Assembly (NCBI GenBank): GCA_022575985.1 | Contig: JAKSXM010000107.1 | Coordinates: 5,022,001-5,086,000 of the forward strand | DNA length: 64,000 bases | DNA from: Anagrus nilaparvatae | Lineage: Eukaryota; Arthropoda; Insecta; Hymenoptera; Mymaridae | Direction of reading: 5' to 3' | Part shown: positions 12,237-23,725 of the stretch, in pieces | Layout: each line of letters begins with the position of its first letter | Position numbering within the stretch: position 1 is the first letter of the stretch | Notes under the pieces: generated by a model | Databases searched by the model: none | The model's input: only the letters and a program-made list of their open reading frames with translations | Told to the model about the DNA's origin: nothing | Program-made: the position numbers and the translations under genes

Positions 12237-13080
12237 AGATTTAAGTTGAAGTAAAGAGGGTGGCGAAAACTGTATACACTGGCGAAAACCCCCCTTTCTG
12301 CCCTAAACTTTTTTATAATATTAGAAAAACTTACAAATAAAAGACAAAACTTATTTAAAATTTTACTTTTTAATTTTATTCTTAACATTAATGAGTCTGC
12401 TGTTAAACTGAATGTTATTTTGATTTTAAATTTTAATAAGTCTTGAAAAAGAACTTTTTATCTGAAAAAAGGGAAAAAAATGAAAAAAACTGTTTATTAC
12501 ATATGTAAATTATGGACTACCACTTATAAATTATACTATTTTTCTAAATTTCACGTTATATACATTTACAAAATATATGTTCTTTGTTAGATGTTAAACA
12601 TTGATTTTAATTTAATTTCTTTGAAATTGGCCGAGTAATACAAAATTTTTTTTAAATAAATATTTATGTAAAGATATAATATTATGATGATCTAGTTTTT
12701 ATGACTTCAGTTTTTAAAGGGGAATTTTTCACATGATATTATTTTAGTTATTTTTTTAGTTAAAGTTGGTTTTTTTATTATATTATATATGTAAGGAAAT
12801 TATTTTTTATTTTTTATTTTTTATTGACATGTTTGAACTAAAATTTATTGAAAAAATTTTTTTTTATTTTTTGGAAATGTTTATTTGCTATACCATTATT
12901 TTTAGTTTTTATTACAGGCAAAGTCTAAATTTCAATTTTCCAATTTGAAGATAATTATTTTTGGATAAAAAAGAATTTTTTGGAAAATATAGAATTTTGA
13001 TAGGAATAAAAAAAGTTTTAATTAGTAATTTTTTTACTGTCTTCTAACTCGTTTTTTTATCAGATTGATAGTGTTTTTTT
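12237..13080. other. AT-rich DNA, nothing recognised
   Basis: The short frames are low-complexity and rich in Phe, Ile and Tyr codons, as expected in T-rich DNA. Confidence 0.5.
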
Positions 13081-13094
13081 AAAAATATTTTAAA

Positions 13095-13400
13095 TGTTGA
13101 GAGTTTTTTGAATATGTGTCATTTCAGAAAAGATTCTTTTATAATAATTAGATTCAGTATCTAATATTGTCGTTTCGTTAAAGTCAAAGTCATGGTTGGT
13201 ACGTAATTGATGAATTGTTTGTAAAAAATGGAATCTTTATGTTCATTTTCGTAGTTTCTCAGGTTTCTATTTTGCTCTACAATACGTTTTCTTAATTTAC
13301 GCCCTGATTGGCCTATAGATACATAATCACAATTTTTAAACCAGTTGTAGCCTGGTTTCCATTTTCTCAAGTTTGTCTTAACCGAGTTTTGTTAATGTGA
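13095..13400 (-). pseudogene. Penelope-like element GIY-YIG endonuclease fragment
   Basis: Read on the minus strand, the fragment contains CDYVSIGQSGRKLRKRI, a match to the GIY-YIG signature of Penelope-like retroelements (consensus YIGQTGR). About 30 residues later the frame shifts. The next frame reads ILDTESNYYKRIFSEM, the usual C-terminal block of this endonuclease. Upstream a DKLEK stretch precedes it. It is a broken remnant: the reverse transcriptase half is absent and at least one frameshift separates the motifs. Other Penelope-like pieces lie at 26.8-29.7 kb and 50.6-52.1 kb. Confidence 0.75.
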
Positions 13401-13495
13401 TATGTTTATTAATTTAACCAATAAATTGGTTAATTTTAAACTAATATTATTATTATTATTATTTATTGATACCAGTGATACAAATATAAAATATT

Positions 13496-13993
13496 GTGAA
13501 AAACGCATTCAACTCGGCTAAGTGGGACGATATGTTGCACTCCCTCGAGCAGGTATTCAGAGTTCTGGATTATATATAGAAATATACTCAGAGATTACCT
13601 CCGGGACCGATACCTGCGCTGGGACACGCTCGATGGCACAAGAGGTAAAGTATTAAGCGCAGGGATAGCGCAGGGTTCAGTTCTGGGCCCTGATCTGTAG
13701 AATGCCTTTTACGACGGCTTGCTAAAGATTGAGCTTCCGGATGGATGCTCCATGATCGGATACGCGGATGATGTTGCTCTAACCATGACAGCTCGAGAGA
13801 CAGAGGACCAGCAGAATATCTTGGATGAGGCCATGCGCCTTATCAATAGCTGGATGTCGGATCACGGACTCAGACTGGCAGTTCCGAAAACGGAGATTGT
13901 CCTTCTGACCCGGAGAAGGGTTGATACCATATTCGGCGTCAGCTTTGATGACGGAGGTAATCCCTTTATGATCCAGACCAAACCATCGGCCCG
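13496..13993 (+). pseudogene. R1-clade-like reverse transcriptase fragment
   Basis: The reading begins VKNAFNSAKWDDMLHSLEQ, a conserved RT block, continues with SAGIAQGSVLGPDL, and reaches the catalytic YADDVALT motif near 13,760. Downstream LAVPKTEIVLLTRRR matches the corresponding part of the element at 20.4-23.7 kb. There is a frameshift near 13,570 and a TAG in place of an expected Trp codon before NAF. The fragment is cut off on the right by a foldback element at 13,994. It is markedly GC-richer than the surroundings. Neither gag nor endonuclease is present. Confidence 0.85.
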
Positions 13994-14582
13994 AATGAGC
14001 ATATAACACTCGACAGGAAAAGTGAATTGGTTTACAGACACCCGCCGTGACTACTTTGCCATGTTAATTAAGTAGAGTTATACGCATGAAAGAACCCCGC
14101 CTCCCTTCTTCTTTCTTTTTTCAAACCCTATCATTCGGATAAACCAAAGAAAGGTTCTCGTCAAGACCTAGACATCCCTCCAGCATCCGCCAAGTCTGGC
14201 ACGCTGTCATTTCAAGTTCAGTATGCTAAACTATGAAATTCCATCTCACCCTGTATTCGCTTTATATTTATCACCCTGTATTCGCTACCTTCCGCTATTT
14301 TCCCAATTTAAGAAAAGCATAAAAATATACTTTTTCAAATCGGAAAATAAATAACAAATAGTGAAGCAAACTCAGAGCAATAAACGTCTTCTGCAATTGC
14401 CGCGAGACTTGAATCGGCTTCTCTCTCTAAAAATTTATGGTCGCACTCTGATCTAGACTGACCAACAAAATTTTTTTTAATTTTTATTTATGAACTTATA
14501 GATAATTAACATGGTAAAGTATTCGATGGGAGTCTGTAAGTAGCCAACTTAGACTTTTCCTGTAGGATTTTATATGCTCATT
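13994..14582. mobile_element. Foldback element abutting the RT fragment
   Basis: AATGAGCATATAACACTCGA at the left pairs with TTTTATATGCTCATT at the right. Further in, CAGGAAAAGTGAATTGG pairs with CCAACTTAGACTTTTCCTG and GCCATGTTAATTA pairs with TAATTAACATGGTA. It is about 589 bp. It ends the RT coding sequence abruptly. No target duplication was resolved, so the RT may also be truncated at this point. Confidence 0.65.
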
Positions 14583-15378
14583 CCACCCTATATTGAAAAT
14601 ATACCGTATCCGGTATCCCAATTATAGACTATTGTATAAATTAAAGAATAATATTTTTAATAAAAGTCTGTAGATTTCTGATATTAAATAAATTATTATT
14701 ATTATTATTCTCTTTATTTGCTTGGCAAAATATGGTATACTCTTTTACATATAGGTAGTAAATTAATTATAATAAAATATTTACTAAATGATGCTATAAA
14801 ATAAATGATGATTAATGCTTTAATCTATTAATTATACTTATCATCAAGACGTTATAAATATATTCTTCTGTGTTGTGAAATATTCACGATTTTTTTTTTA
14901 TTCATCAGCTTATGCTTTTATCTTATAGTAGAAATATTTTAAATTTTTTTATTTTTTTTAAGTACTGATAAATTTATCTATCTTTATTTATCTCATTAAA
15001 TATACCCAAATCATGAAATCAAATTCTGCTCCATAAAAGTCGATCTATTTGTTGGCACCATTTACAAATTCTAATATACTTTGGGAATCTTATTTTTTTT
15101 GCTGGGCGATGAAAAATTAAGAATTCATTTTTTTTCATTGACAGCCTAATATATTATGAGAAAATCTACCAAAAGTTTGCGCTTAAATGTTCAACCTTTA
15201 AAAAAAAAAAAAAAATTGAACGTACACTTTGCTAAAACGTTTTTTTGTGTTCTTTAGATCATATATTATAGTCAAGAAAAAGCGATGAACAGAAAAATTT
15301 TTGCGGGTAATAGTTTTTTTTTGGATTGGAAGGCTCAAAATTACGTTTTTTCTATATTTAAAAAAATAAAATTTTGAA
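14583..15378. other. AT-rich DNA, nothing recognised
   Basis: No supported gene or structured repeat. Confidence 0.5.
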
Positions 15379-15501
15379 AGTTTTGGTTCCTCAAAGAGGA
15401 ACCATTGTGATAGGTCAAATTTCGATTTTTGATTTTTTGGCATATAAGCACGTTTTGAGACCCCAGGAAGCTAAAAAACCGGTTTTTAAAAAAAGTATGT
15501 A

Positions 15502-15562
<61 letters not shown>

Positions 15563-16435
15563 CCGGTGAAATTTCACAACCATTATGGAATTAAGACCTA
15601 ATTTTTTTTTCAAAAATTTTTTCATCAAAAAATCTCAAACTACTTTTTTTTTTTTTTAATTTGGATGTAATACCTCATTTATTTCTACAAAAGTACTTAT
15701 ATTTGAAAGTATGGTTTTTACTCTATATCTCGAATCTGATACTTAATTTTTTGAAAATTTTTTGCCCAAAATTTTTTTCACAAAAAAATACAAAAAACAC
15801 CAATTTTTTTTTTCTTTTTGGACGTAGTACATAATTTATTTCTATGAAAGTACTAGTTTTAGAAAGTTTGTTTATAGTAATTTTTTTGGATCTGATACCG
15901 AATTTTTAAAAAAATTTTTTCTCAAAATTAAAAAAACAAAAAAATTAAAAAACCTGCAATATTTTTTTTTTTTTTTTGGTGTAATACCTCATTTAATTCC
16001 ATGAAAGTACTAATATCTGAAAATACTGCAACCGGCGATATTTCACAACCGTTATGAAATTAAGACCTAATTTTTTTTTCAAAAATTTTTTCACCAAAAA
16101 AGCTCTAGGTACTTTTTTTTTTTTATTAATTTAGATGCAATACCTCATTTATTTCCACGAAAGTACTTATATTTGAAAGCATAGTTTTTACTCGATATCT
16201 CGAATCTGATACTTAATTTTTTAAAAATTTTTTTCCTAAATTTTTTTTCACAAAAAAATACAAAAACCCCAAACTTTTTTTTCTTTTTGGATGTAGTACC
16301 TAATTTATTTCTATGAGAGTACTAGTTTTAGACAGTTCATTTATAGTAATTTTTTAGATTTGAAACCGAATTTTTCCAAAATTTATTTCTCAAAATTGAA
16401 AAGTTTTTTCTCATTGTTTGAGGAACCTTAGTGCC
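15379..16435. repeat. Dispersed TG-microsatellite repeat, copy 1
   Basis: It starts with the small palindrome GGTTCCTCAAAGAGGAACC, runs through a (GTAT)n/(TG)n microsatellite (about 15,495-15,560), then carries two tandem units of about 465 bp. The units begin AACCGGTGAAATTTCACAAC (about 15,561) and AACCGGCGATATTTCACAAC (about 16,029). Near 16,420 the motif TTTGAGGAACC echoes the opening palindrome. A second copy lies at 60,178-61,379. Open frames through the TG run (Cys-Val repeats, or His-Thr on the other strand) are not genes. Confidence 0.8.
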
Positions 16436-17766
16436 AGCTAGTTTGCAGGGTATTTTTTAATCAATTAAAATCATTCCAAACGATATATTTATGTTTTTTA
16501 ACTTGTATTGTACTCATAAATTAATAATAAAAGCATTTTTATAAAAAAATAACTTAAATTTTTAATTATTAGCGTTTTAGAGCAGCTCAAAAGTTAAAAA
16601 GGCCCATTTAAGCATAAGGATTACTCATTTAGCTTTTAAAACTTTTATTCATGATAGAAATACTAAAACGTAGTAACAAATAGTTAAATAAAATATAATT
16701 TATTAATAACGTGCTTTGGGAATTTTCCAAAGCAGCCGAAAACAACTCCAAAGCTAAAATTAATCAATTTTGGGTAATTTTAAAAATAACAAAATCAGCC
16801 TTATTTTTAATGATTTGGTTTATTGCTAATTTTTTTCACTAATTTTTTTAATATTTACTTTTATTATACATATTTTGAAAATAGTTATTTACGTAATTTG
16901 AAGATATTTTCTATAAAATTATAATTTAGCCTACCAACCCAAATAAAACTATAATTGTACACGCAATATTTTTTCTGTTCGTCGCTTTTTTGTGACTATG
17001 TATGATGTAAAGAATACAAAAAAACGTATTATCAAGGTGTGCGTTCAATTTTTTTTTTTTTCAAAAGGTTGCGAACATTTAAGCACAATTTTTGGTGGAT
17101 TTTCTCAATTATATATATTAGCCTAACAGTTTTTTTAAAGAGTCGCTTGGATTTTCGATTATGGGGTAATATTAGTTGCCATTTATCAAAAAAAAAAAAA
17201 AAAAAAAAAGAAAAAAAAAATAAGATTATAGCTCATTTAATCACTCCTAAGTATTGTAACCAAATCCATAGACTCTTTTATGAAACGATTCTTTTTGGTC
17301 CCATACGGGAAAAGTCCACGTATTTGATGAAAATACTAAGAATTTCTGCAGATAATCAAAAATCGAAGCAAATCTTTTAAATAACAACCAGACAAGTTTG
17401 CATTCATATTCTACTAGGGATCTACGATAACGCAAAATTCTGTTTTTCTGGTTCAAAAATATGAGTCAAAAGGAATTTAAATAGCCCAACCGCGAAATCG
17501 CAGGAGATCAAAAAAAATAAATTTTTGTGTATGAGGCCTTAAAAATAGAGAAATTAAAAAACTACAATTTAAAAATTTTTATTTATTGAATTAATTAATT
17601 GATATATAAGATATATAAGATAATTATATATAATTTTATATATCTGTATAAGATAATTGTATATCACTGGATAAATATTTTTAAAAACTTTTTTTATATA
17701 TTTTTTATTTTGATAACACATGTTAATCATTTTCTGACGATATTATTTAACTGTTTATTTGAAGTC
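16436..17766. other. AT-rich DNA with an A-tract, nothing recognised
   Basis: A 20-base A run followed by another A-rich block lies near 17,189-17,221. Short frames here are low-complexity. No gene or element boundary was recognised. Confidence 0.5.
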
Positions 17767-19558
17767 ATTATTTTCTTAACTTATTAACGCCGGGGAGGAG
17801 AGTTTTGGAAGTGAGCAAAAATAAATATATTCCCTTATAGATTAAAGTGGCTAAAAAGTTTATCCTTTTAGTAAAATTTTACGCTCTTTCAGAATCTGAC
17901 AATAGTTTTTACTTACAACCCTTAAATAAACCCTAAAAATGGGGGTGAAAGGGGTAGATCAGGCATTATTAGGAAATGTTTGAAAAAATCAATGAAAAAA
18001 GTATCTAATTTTATTGAAAAATGTTTTAAAATAATATTTTTTATGTAAATTTAAGTAAAATTCGTATACATTGAGGTCTCATTCATTTTGGCCCTATTTA
18101 CAACCCTTAAAAGGTGGATAGGGGTGGTAATACAGTCAAAATATGGGTTTGGTTGTATTATCACTGGCGTATTGTATTACCACATTTGCCCTACTACAGG
18201 TTTTTTGGGTCGATAAACACGAAAATCGGTGTTATTTGGCAGAAAAATTGGGCTTCGCCCTTAAATTTACAAAAACTACCCACAAAAAGAGGTTTTTTTT
18301 ACATATTCACATTTTGAGCGCTCAGATTTCCACCATACAGGTTTTTTGATCGCTGATCAAGAATTTCGACTACTTTTTTATAAATAATAAAAATTTCACC
18401 CCTGAATTAGCTTAAACTGCCCCCAAAAAGGGGGAGTTTTTGCTATTTTCGTACTTTTAGCATCCAGGATTTGCCCATATGGGCTTTTTGGGTAAAAAAC
18501 AAGAATATCGACTCTTTTTTCATAAAAATTCGATATATCACCCTTAAAATAGCTAAAAGTACCCCTACAAGGGGTGTTTTTGCTGTTTTTGTACTTTGAG
18601 TGTCCAAAGTACGTTATTATATGTTTTTTGGGACCCCAATCAAGAATGTCGACTTCTTTTTTATAAATAATTAATATTTCACTCTTAAAATAGCTAAAAA
18701 TACTATTAATATGCGCATATCCTGGATGCTCAAAGTGCAAAAATTACAAAAACACCCCTTTTAGGGGTAGTTTTTACTATCTTAAGGTTGAGATATTTAA
18801 TATTTATAAAAAAGGAGTCGAAATTCTTGATGAGCGATACAAAAAACCTATATAAACATATCCTGGATGCTAAATGTACGAAAATAGCAAAAACACCCCC
18901 TTTTCAAGAGTAGTTTTAGCCAATTTGGAGGTGAAATATTAATTATTTATGAAAAAAAGTCGAAATTTTTGTTCAGCGACCCAAAAAATCCGTATAGTGC
19001 AAGAGTGCTCAAAGTGCGAATATGTAAACAAAACCTCTTTTGGGGGTAGTTTTTGCACATTTAAGGGCGAAACCCCAATTTCTCTGCTAAATGACCCCGA
19101 GTTTCGTGATCAGCGACCCAAAAAACCTGTAGTAGAACAAATGTGGTAATATAATACGCCAGTGATAATACAACCAAACCAATATTTTGACTGGAGTACC
19201 CACCCCTATCCACTTTTTAAGGGTTGTAAATAAAGCCCAAATGAATGAGACCTCAATGTTTACGAAGTTTACTTAAATTCACATAAAAAATATTATTTTC
19301 AAACATTTTTCAATAAAATTGGACACTTTTTTCATTGATTTTTTCAAACATTTCCTAATAACATCTAACCTACCCCTTTCTACCCCGTTTTTAGGGTATT
19401 TTTAAGGGCTGTAGGTAAAAACTAATGTCAGATTCTGAAAGAGCGTAAAATTTTACTACGAGGATGAACTTTTTAGCCACTTATATATAAGGGAATATAC
19501 TTTTTTTTGCTTATTTACAAAACTCTCCTCCCCGGCGTTAATGAGTTAAGAAAATAAT
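17767..19558. mobile_element. 1.8 kb foldback element with internal inverted tandem units
   Basis: The ends ATTATTTTCTTAACTTATTA and its complement enclose the conserved block TTAACGCCGGGGAGGAGAG. The arms remain pairable far inward (CTGAAAGAGCGTAAAATTTTAC at both ends). The middle holds about six units of roughly 150 bp built on a AGCGACCCAAAAAACC / AGGGGTAGTTTTTGC pattern, in one orientation up to about 18.7 kb and inverted after it. The same unit family occurs at 24.25-24.5, 25.3-25.97 and 35.4-36.6 kb. No transposase is present and no target duplication was resolved. Confidence 0.75.
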
Positions 19559-19569
19559 ACTTATTGCTA

Positions 19570-20066
19570 AACTTTCAGAGGCTGCAGGAGAGAAGTTCAA
19601 TATAGGAGGTGTAAAACTTGTTGATGACACATCTTTTAAATTCAATTTAAATTAGAAATGTCTGAAGCAATTCGTTGTAGAAAAGAAAGATTCAGGAACG
19701 ATTTAAATTCAAAGTCTCGTGCAAAGTTTGGTCTACCTAATGAATTGTTTGATGAAAATGAAGATGCAGTTGAATCAGTTGGTAATGGACTCTCTTATCA
19801 AAAAACTAGGAAAAATGCAGATAACACATCAAAGAATCAAAGAATAGTTCTATAAACTTAATGGACAAAGATACAGAAGAAATTGATGTACCTAGTTTAA
19901 TTCAATTATAAAGTTTGAAAGAAAACTTATCTTAAAAGTGAAAAATGTAAATTAAGATTACTACATTAATTTTATAAAAAGGTTGTGTAACACTGGTGGT
20001 ATTATAGACTGTACATCTTTTACCCAGATCTCAATATTGTAATAGTCATTTTCTATATATAATAAA
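19570..20066 (+). pseudogene. Exon-like coding remnant of unknown function
   Basis: A splice-acceptor-like TTGCTAAACTTTCAG precedes a frame reading EAAGEKFNIGGVKLVDDTSF. A stop follows near 19,650, and a new ATG at 19,658 opens 65 codons (MSEAIRCRKERFRNDLNSKS and onward, polar and acidic, no membrane segment). In a shifted frame a further stretch reads MDKDTEEIDVPSLIQL. An AATAAA lies near 20,061. Amino-acid composition is unlike random AT-rich translation, so this may be a decayed last exon or a transposon-borne scrap. The family was not recognised. Confidence 0.35.
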
Positions 20067-20444
20067 TGTAAATTTTATACCTAGTATGTAATATGATTTA
20101 AAAATTTCATAAAAAAAAAACAGAAAAAAATAATTATACAATCTCTATTTTAAATGAATTTTACGTTTTCCTTTTTAAAAAGTCCTAGGCTAAATTAGAT
20201 TTCATATAGAATAATTTTTATTTAAATGATATGTACTTAAATATAATATAATTTTCCACGAATGTACAACCAATCATATTAATTAAATATTTAATCTAAT
20301 AAAGAAATCAAAAAGTTTAAAATATCCTTAAACTTAATAGTAATACTATAATACCTAAATGCATGTAATCTTTTTTATTTAAATTTTTTTCATTATTTTT
20401 ATTTATCGTTATTTATTTTAATTTATTTTATTTTATTTTATTTT
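20067..20444. other. AT-rich DNA, nothing recognised
   Basis: The tract ends in TTTTA repeats adjoining the 3' tail of the retrotransposon that follows. Confidence 0.5.
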
Positions 20445-21133
20445 TTTTTCAAGGGAATCTTGTCAATCTTGCATCAGCCATGGAGTGTTTGCGGGCCTTA
20501 AAGACCCGCAAATTTCCATGGCCGTCCAGTTGTACCAGTACAGCCGGAAGACTGCTGGCGAACGCGATAGCCTGTTTTGCCCCAAATTCTTACTGGATAA
20601 ACACTCAATAGGACAGTGTCTACGTATCTATCTCACCTAGACAGTGTAAACACTGCCGCTGGTATCCCATCACGGAAGTATCCGTGACCTGTTAAGAACT
20701 AAATGAAATCTACCTCCCCATGTTCACGTCTTGTCCAAGCCTCTAGGTCCGGAATTAGTATGTGCGTCCACAGGCCACACTTTTCGCTGTCCCATCGTCC
20801 CTGCCATTTAATAGTTTTGGAGCGAGCGCGGGTAGAAGCCACTTCGCACTCCTCTACACTTTCGTATATGGATTTGCGCTCCAATACCAGCAGGTCAATA
20901 GGAAGGACACTAGCTACCACCTGAATCACCGATAGTGATACTGTATGGTATGCGCTGGCGATCCTGAGTACCGCTTGCCTCTCTACAGAGCAGATCTTAT
21001 GCCTACACTTCTTGATTCGGGCGGCGTACGCCCAAACCTCGGAGCCGTATAGCAGAACAGAGTTCACCACGGACATCAAGAGTCTACGGTTTCCTGGTTT
21101 AGGCCCCCCTATGTTGGCCAAGAACCTTTTCAC
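20445..21133 (-). pseudogene. R1-like C-terminal region of the RT polyprotein
   Basis: The frame shows RRLLMSVVNSVLLYGSEVWA, VERQAVLRIASAYHTVS, VLPIDLLVLERK and REHGEVDFI, a series characteristic of R1-type elements after the RT core. A stop at the position of a usual Tyr-Leu pair is followed in frame by FLTGHGYFRDGI. The final Cys/His region is unreadable through further frameshifts. Confidence 0.75.
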
Positions 21134-22229
21134 TTGTCTTCTGAAATTGTTCCCAGAAGCTCAGGTTGTTGTCAAGCAGAACTGTCAGGTATTTTACCGA
21201 TGTTATGTTTTGGATAGAGTGAGGATTCCCGCCATCGTCGACGTTTATGTCAAATATGGTGGGAACCCTTCGACGCATCAGCAGTACGATCTCCGTTTTT
21301 GGAATCGTGAGTTGGAGCCCGTGTTCGCCCATCCAGAGGTTGATCTGTCTCATGACTTGATTCAGCTTCTGCTGGGCCACTTCTTTTCCTCTAACCTTTA
21401 TGGTTAGGGCCACGTCGTCCGCATACCCGATCAGGGAGACTCCTTTCCAGAGGAGTCAAGCATCGTAAGCATCGCAAGCCACCGCAAAAGGCATTCCACA
21501 GGTCAGGTCCAAGAATCGACCCTTGGGCAATGCCCGCGCTTAACTCCCTTTCCTGCCTACCATCGATCGTGTCGTACAGCAGCCTTCGGTCCCGCAGGTA
21601 ATCGTTTAGGACTTTGCCCAGGTATCTGGGTATCCGGAAGTCCTGCTCGAGAGATCGGAGCATGTCCCACCTGGCCGATTTGAAGGCGTTTTTAACATCC
21701 AATGTTACCAGTAAGACGTCCATGCGGTTCGCATGCATGCATGTTCGCGTGCACGCCTGATGGCCTCCATGGTGAAATGCCCCTCGCGAAAGCCGTGCGG
21801 TTCCTCCGAGAGATCACCGCCCTCCAAGATCGCTAGTCTTAGTCTAGCCCAAAGCATGCTCTCCATCACCTTGCCAATGGTATTTAAAATACATAGTGGT
21901 CTGTAAGATGACGGAGAGTCAGATGCTCCTTACTTTTCTTTGTTCAGGAGCACGGGGCGAGCCTCCTTCCACTCTCTCGAAAACACTCCTGCCACCAAGC
22001 AAGCATTAAACATGCCCAGCAGGATACCAGGGATTACTTTAACGTCCCGTTTGAGAACCTCCGCTGGTATCCCATCCGGTCCCGGTGCCTTGCCATTTTT
22101 CATGGCTTTGATAGCCTTGACCATCTCAGCCTCGCTGAATAGTGGCACTTCATCCCTGGGTATTTTCTCTTTTGGATTCTTCCAGATCTGTTTGGATTCT
22201 TCCAGGCTGTTCAAGGAAGAGAACGCCAA
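21099..22229 (-). pseudogene. R1-like reverse transcriptase remnant
   Basis: Three frames are pieced along the minus strand. The first holds MKNGKAPGPDGIPAEVLK, a standard RT block. The second holds LLVTLDVKNAFKSARWDMLR and ELSAGIAQGSILGPDLWNAF. After a short frameshifted stretch the third covers the catalytic YADDVALT (about 21,400-21,425) and LTIPKTEIVLLMRRR. The order and spacing match R1-type RT. The same blocks occur in the fragment at 13.5-14.0 kb, so both belong to one family. Frameshifts near 21,740-21,930 and 21,440-21,480 destroy the ORF. Confidence 0.85.
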
Positions 22230-22561
22230 CTATCCTTTCGGTCGTCGCCACGTTCATCGTATGATCGGACCCCCGGTTCAATTTGCCCATTAGGACTTTG
22301 TAACCATGGTCCCAGGGGTCCTTGTTTTCGTCTTCGCGTAATGAATGCAGGCAACGAGCCTTGCTGTGGCGGATGGCCTTATATAGCAGATGTTAAGCGT
22401 CTTTGTGTTCCTGAGAGAACATCGCGGCCTCAGGTGTTTCCCGTGCTCTCTGAACCTTTTGTCACGCCCTGTGACACTCCCTTCGGAAGTCCGCTATTTC
22501 GGGGGTCCACCAGTGAACTGGCTTTCTCCCCTTTCATGGCCGCCGGCAAGGCATGGAGGCG

Positions 22562-23155
22562 TCACATGTCCCACGTAGTAATTTTAGCCTCGCGGGGGCT
22601 TGTTAGTCCTTCGCACCAAATGGGTATGAACGCTGACTCAATCCGAAGATATTCTTCGAATCTGTCCTCGTCCATCTTTAGCAAGTTCCAACCCAGGGTG
22701 CGCCTCTTGTACGGAGATCGCTGGGGGGTTCCCTCTAATACCCCGAAGGTGATGCATTTATGGTCGCTACCGTTTTTGCCATTTTCGCTGTTCATCGCCC
22801 TCCAGTCACTTATCCTCCTAGATGCTCTTTCTGTACCGAAGGTTATGTCAGAGATGGAGGAACCTGCCCTCGAACTCACGTAGGTCAGACTGTTGCCTCT
22901 ATTCTGGACCATCAGTTTACATCTGGTGACCATTTCGAGTACCCTTCGTCCCCTGGGGTTGGTTGTAGATATGCTCCACTCTTGAGCCCTAGCGTTAAAA
23001 TCGCCACCGTGGATAACGCTGCTGGTGACCCCGCGGATCGTTTCTTCGATGCTGGTCAGCCTTTCAGCGAGCACCGCATCTGAGTCGTTTGCGTAGAGAT
23101 AGCAACTTATATAAGTTGTCTCCCCAAACGTGGCAATCGCTTCTCCCTTATCGGG
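22562..23155 (-). pseudogene. R1-like EEP/APE-type endonuclease remnant
   Basis: The frame contains GGDFNARAQEW, the catalytic GDFNA motif, later SSISDITFG and the C-terminal DHKCITF, in the order expected for the exonuclease-endonuclease-phosphatase domain that nicks the target. In-frame coding continues upstream past the first ATG to about 23,155 (DKGEAIATFGETTYISCYLY). A stop and frame change separate it from the gag-fused N-terminal start of the same domain, so this copy is inactive as written. Confidence 0.8.
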
Positions 23156-23177
23156 ACGCTTGGGCTATGCCTCGGAG

Positions 23178-23690
23178 CTATATGGCACAAACATTAGTAT
23201 CATCGGATAGCCAGCCCTGCGGGGTGTAATTGCGAGGTTGCTTGCTTAATAAAAGGATACTTATATCCTTTTCGCGAACAATCTGTTGCAACAATTCACC
23301 AGCATGTCTGGCCGCATTCATGTCCCCCTGGAGAACCTGAATCATTTTCAATGACACCTGCTTCTCGTCGCAGCCAGAGCCTCCCGGTAACTGTGGCAGT
23401 TTTTCTCTCCGGCACTTATCCTTTCTGGTCTTGCAGAGGAAACACTTGGGCTTTGCCTTGCTACATTTTGCCCTTTTATGACTATCTTTACCACATTTAA
23501 GGCAAGCCTTACTTCTGTCTGGACCTTTACAAACATACTGGCTATGCCCATAGCCCAAACATTTAAAGCAGCATCTTGCGTCCGCACGGAGGCGCACTCT
23601 GCTCAGTGCCCAGCCGATCTGGATTTTCCCCTACTTGGCCAGGCGCAGAGCGTCAGTCACAAGTAGGTCCACCCTAGCCATCTGGCTCGT
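23178..23690 (-). pseudogene. R1-like gag, zinc-knuckle region, running into the endonuclease start
   Basis: The reading frame shows CFKCLGYGHSQYVC and CLKCGKDSHKRAKC, two complete C-x2-C-x4-H-x4-C knuckles, plus a third cysteine-rich piece starting CFLC. These bind nucleic acid in non-LTR gag proteins. Upstream sequence continues in frame to about 23,690 through one stop (ALRLAK, stop, GKIQIGWALSRV). Downstream the same open frame runs by a frameshift into the start of the endonuclease domain (IQVLQGDMNAARHAGELL), which is normally a separate ORF. The N-terminal half of gag is absent. Confidence 0.8.
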
Positions 23691-23725
23691 CGTGCCTTTG
23701 GTTTTGAAAATGGTGACCTGGAGTA

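Larger units (their letters stand above)
20445..23725 (-). mobile_element. R1-clade-like non-LTR retrotransposon, 5'-truncated and decayed
   Basis: On the minus strand, in order, are the gag zinc knuckles, the EEP endonuclease, the reverse transcriptase and the R1-type C-terminal region, then an A-rich tail (TAAAA repeats near 20,405-20,450). It is strikingly GC-richer than its flanks. Several stops and frameshifts break the coding sequence. The N-terminal part of gag is missing, consistent with 5' truncation during target-primed reverse transcription. Assignment to the R1 group rests on motif order and the C-terminal region; the exact clade (R1, Waldo, TRAS-like) was not determined. Confidence 0.85.

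Noticed and set aside
15374..15628. Open frames through the TG repeat (Cys-Val or His-Thr repeats)
   Set aside because: They are translations of a dinucleotide microsatellite; the same occurs at 60.2-60.4 kb.
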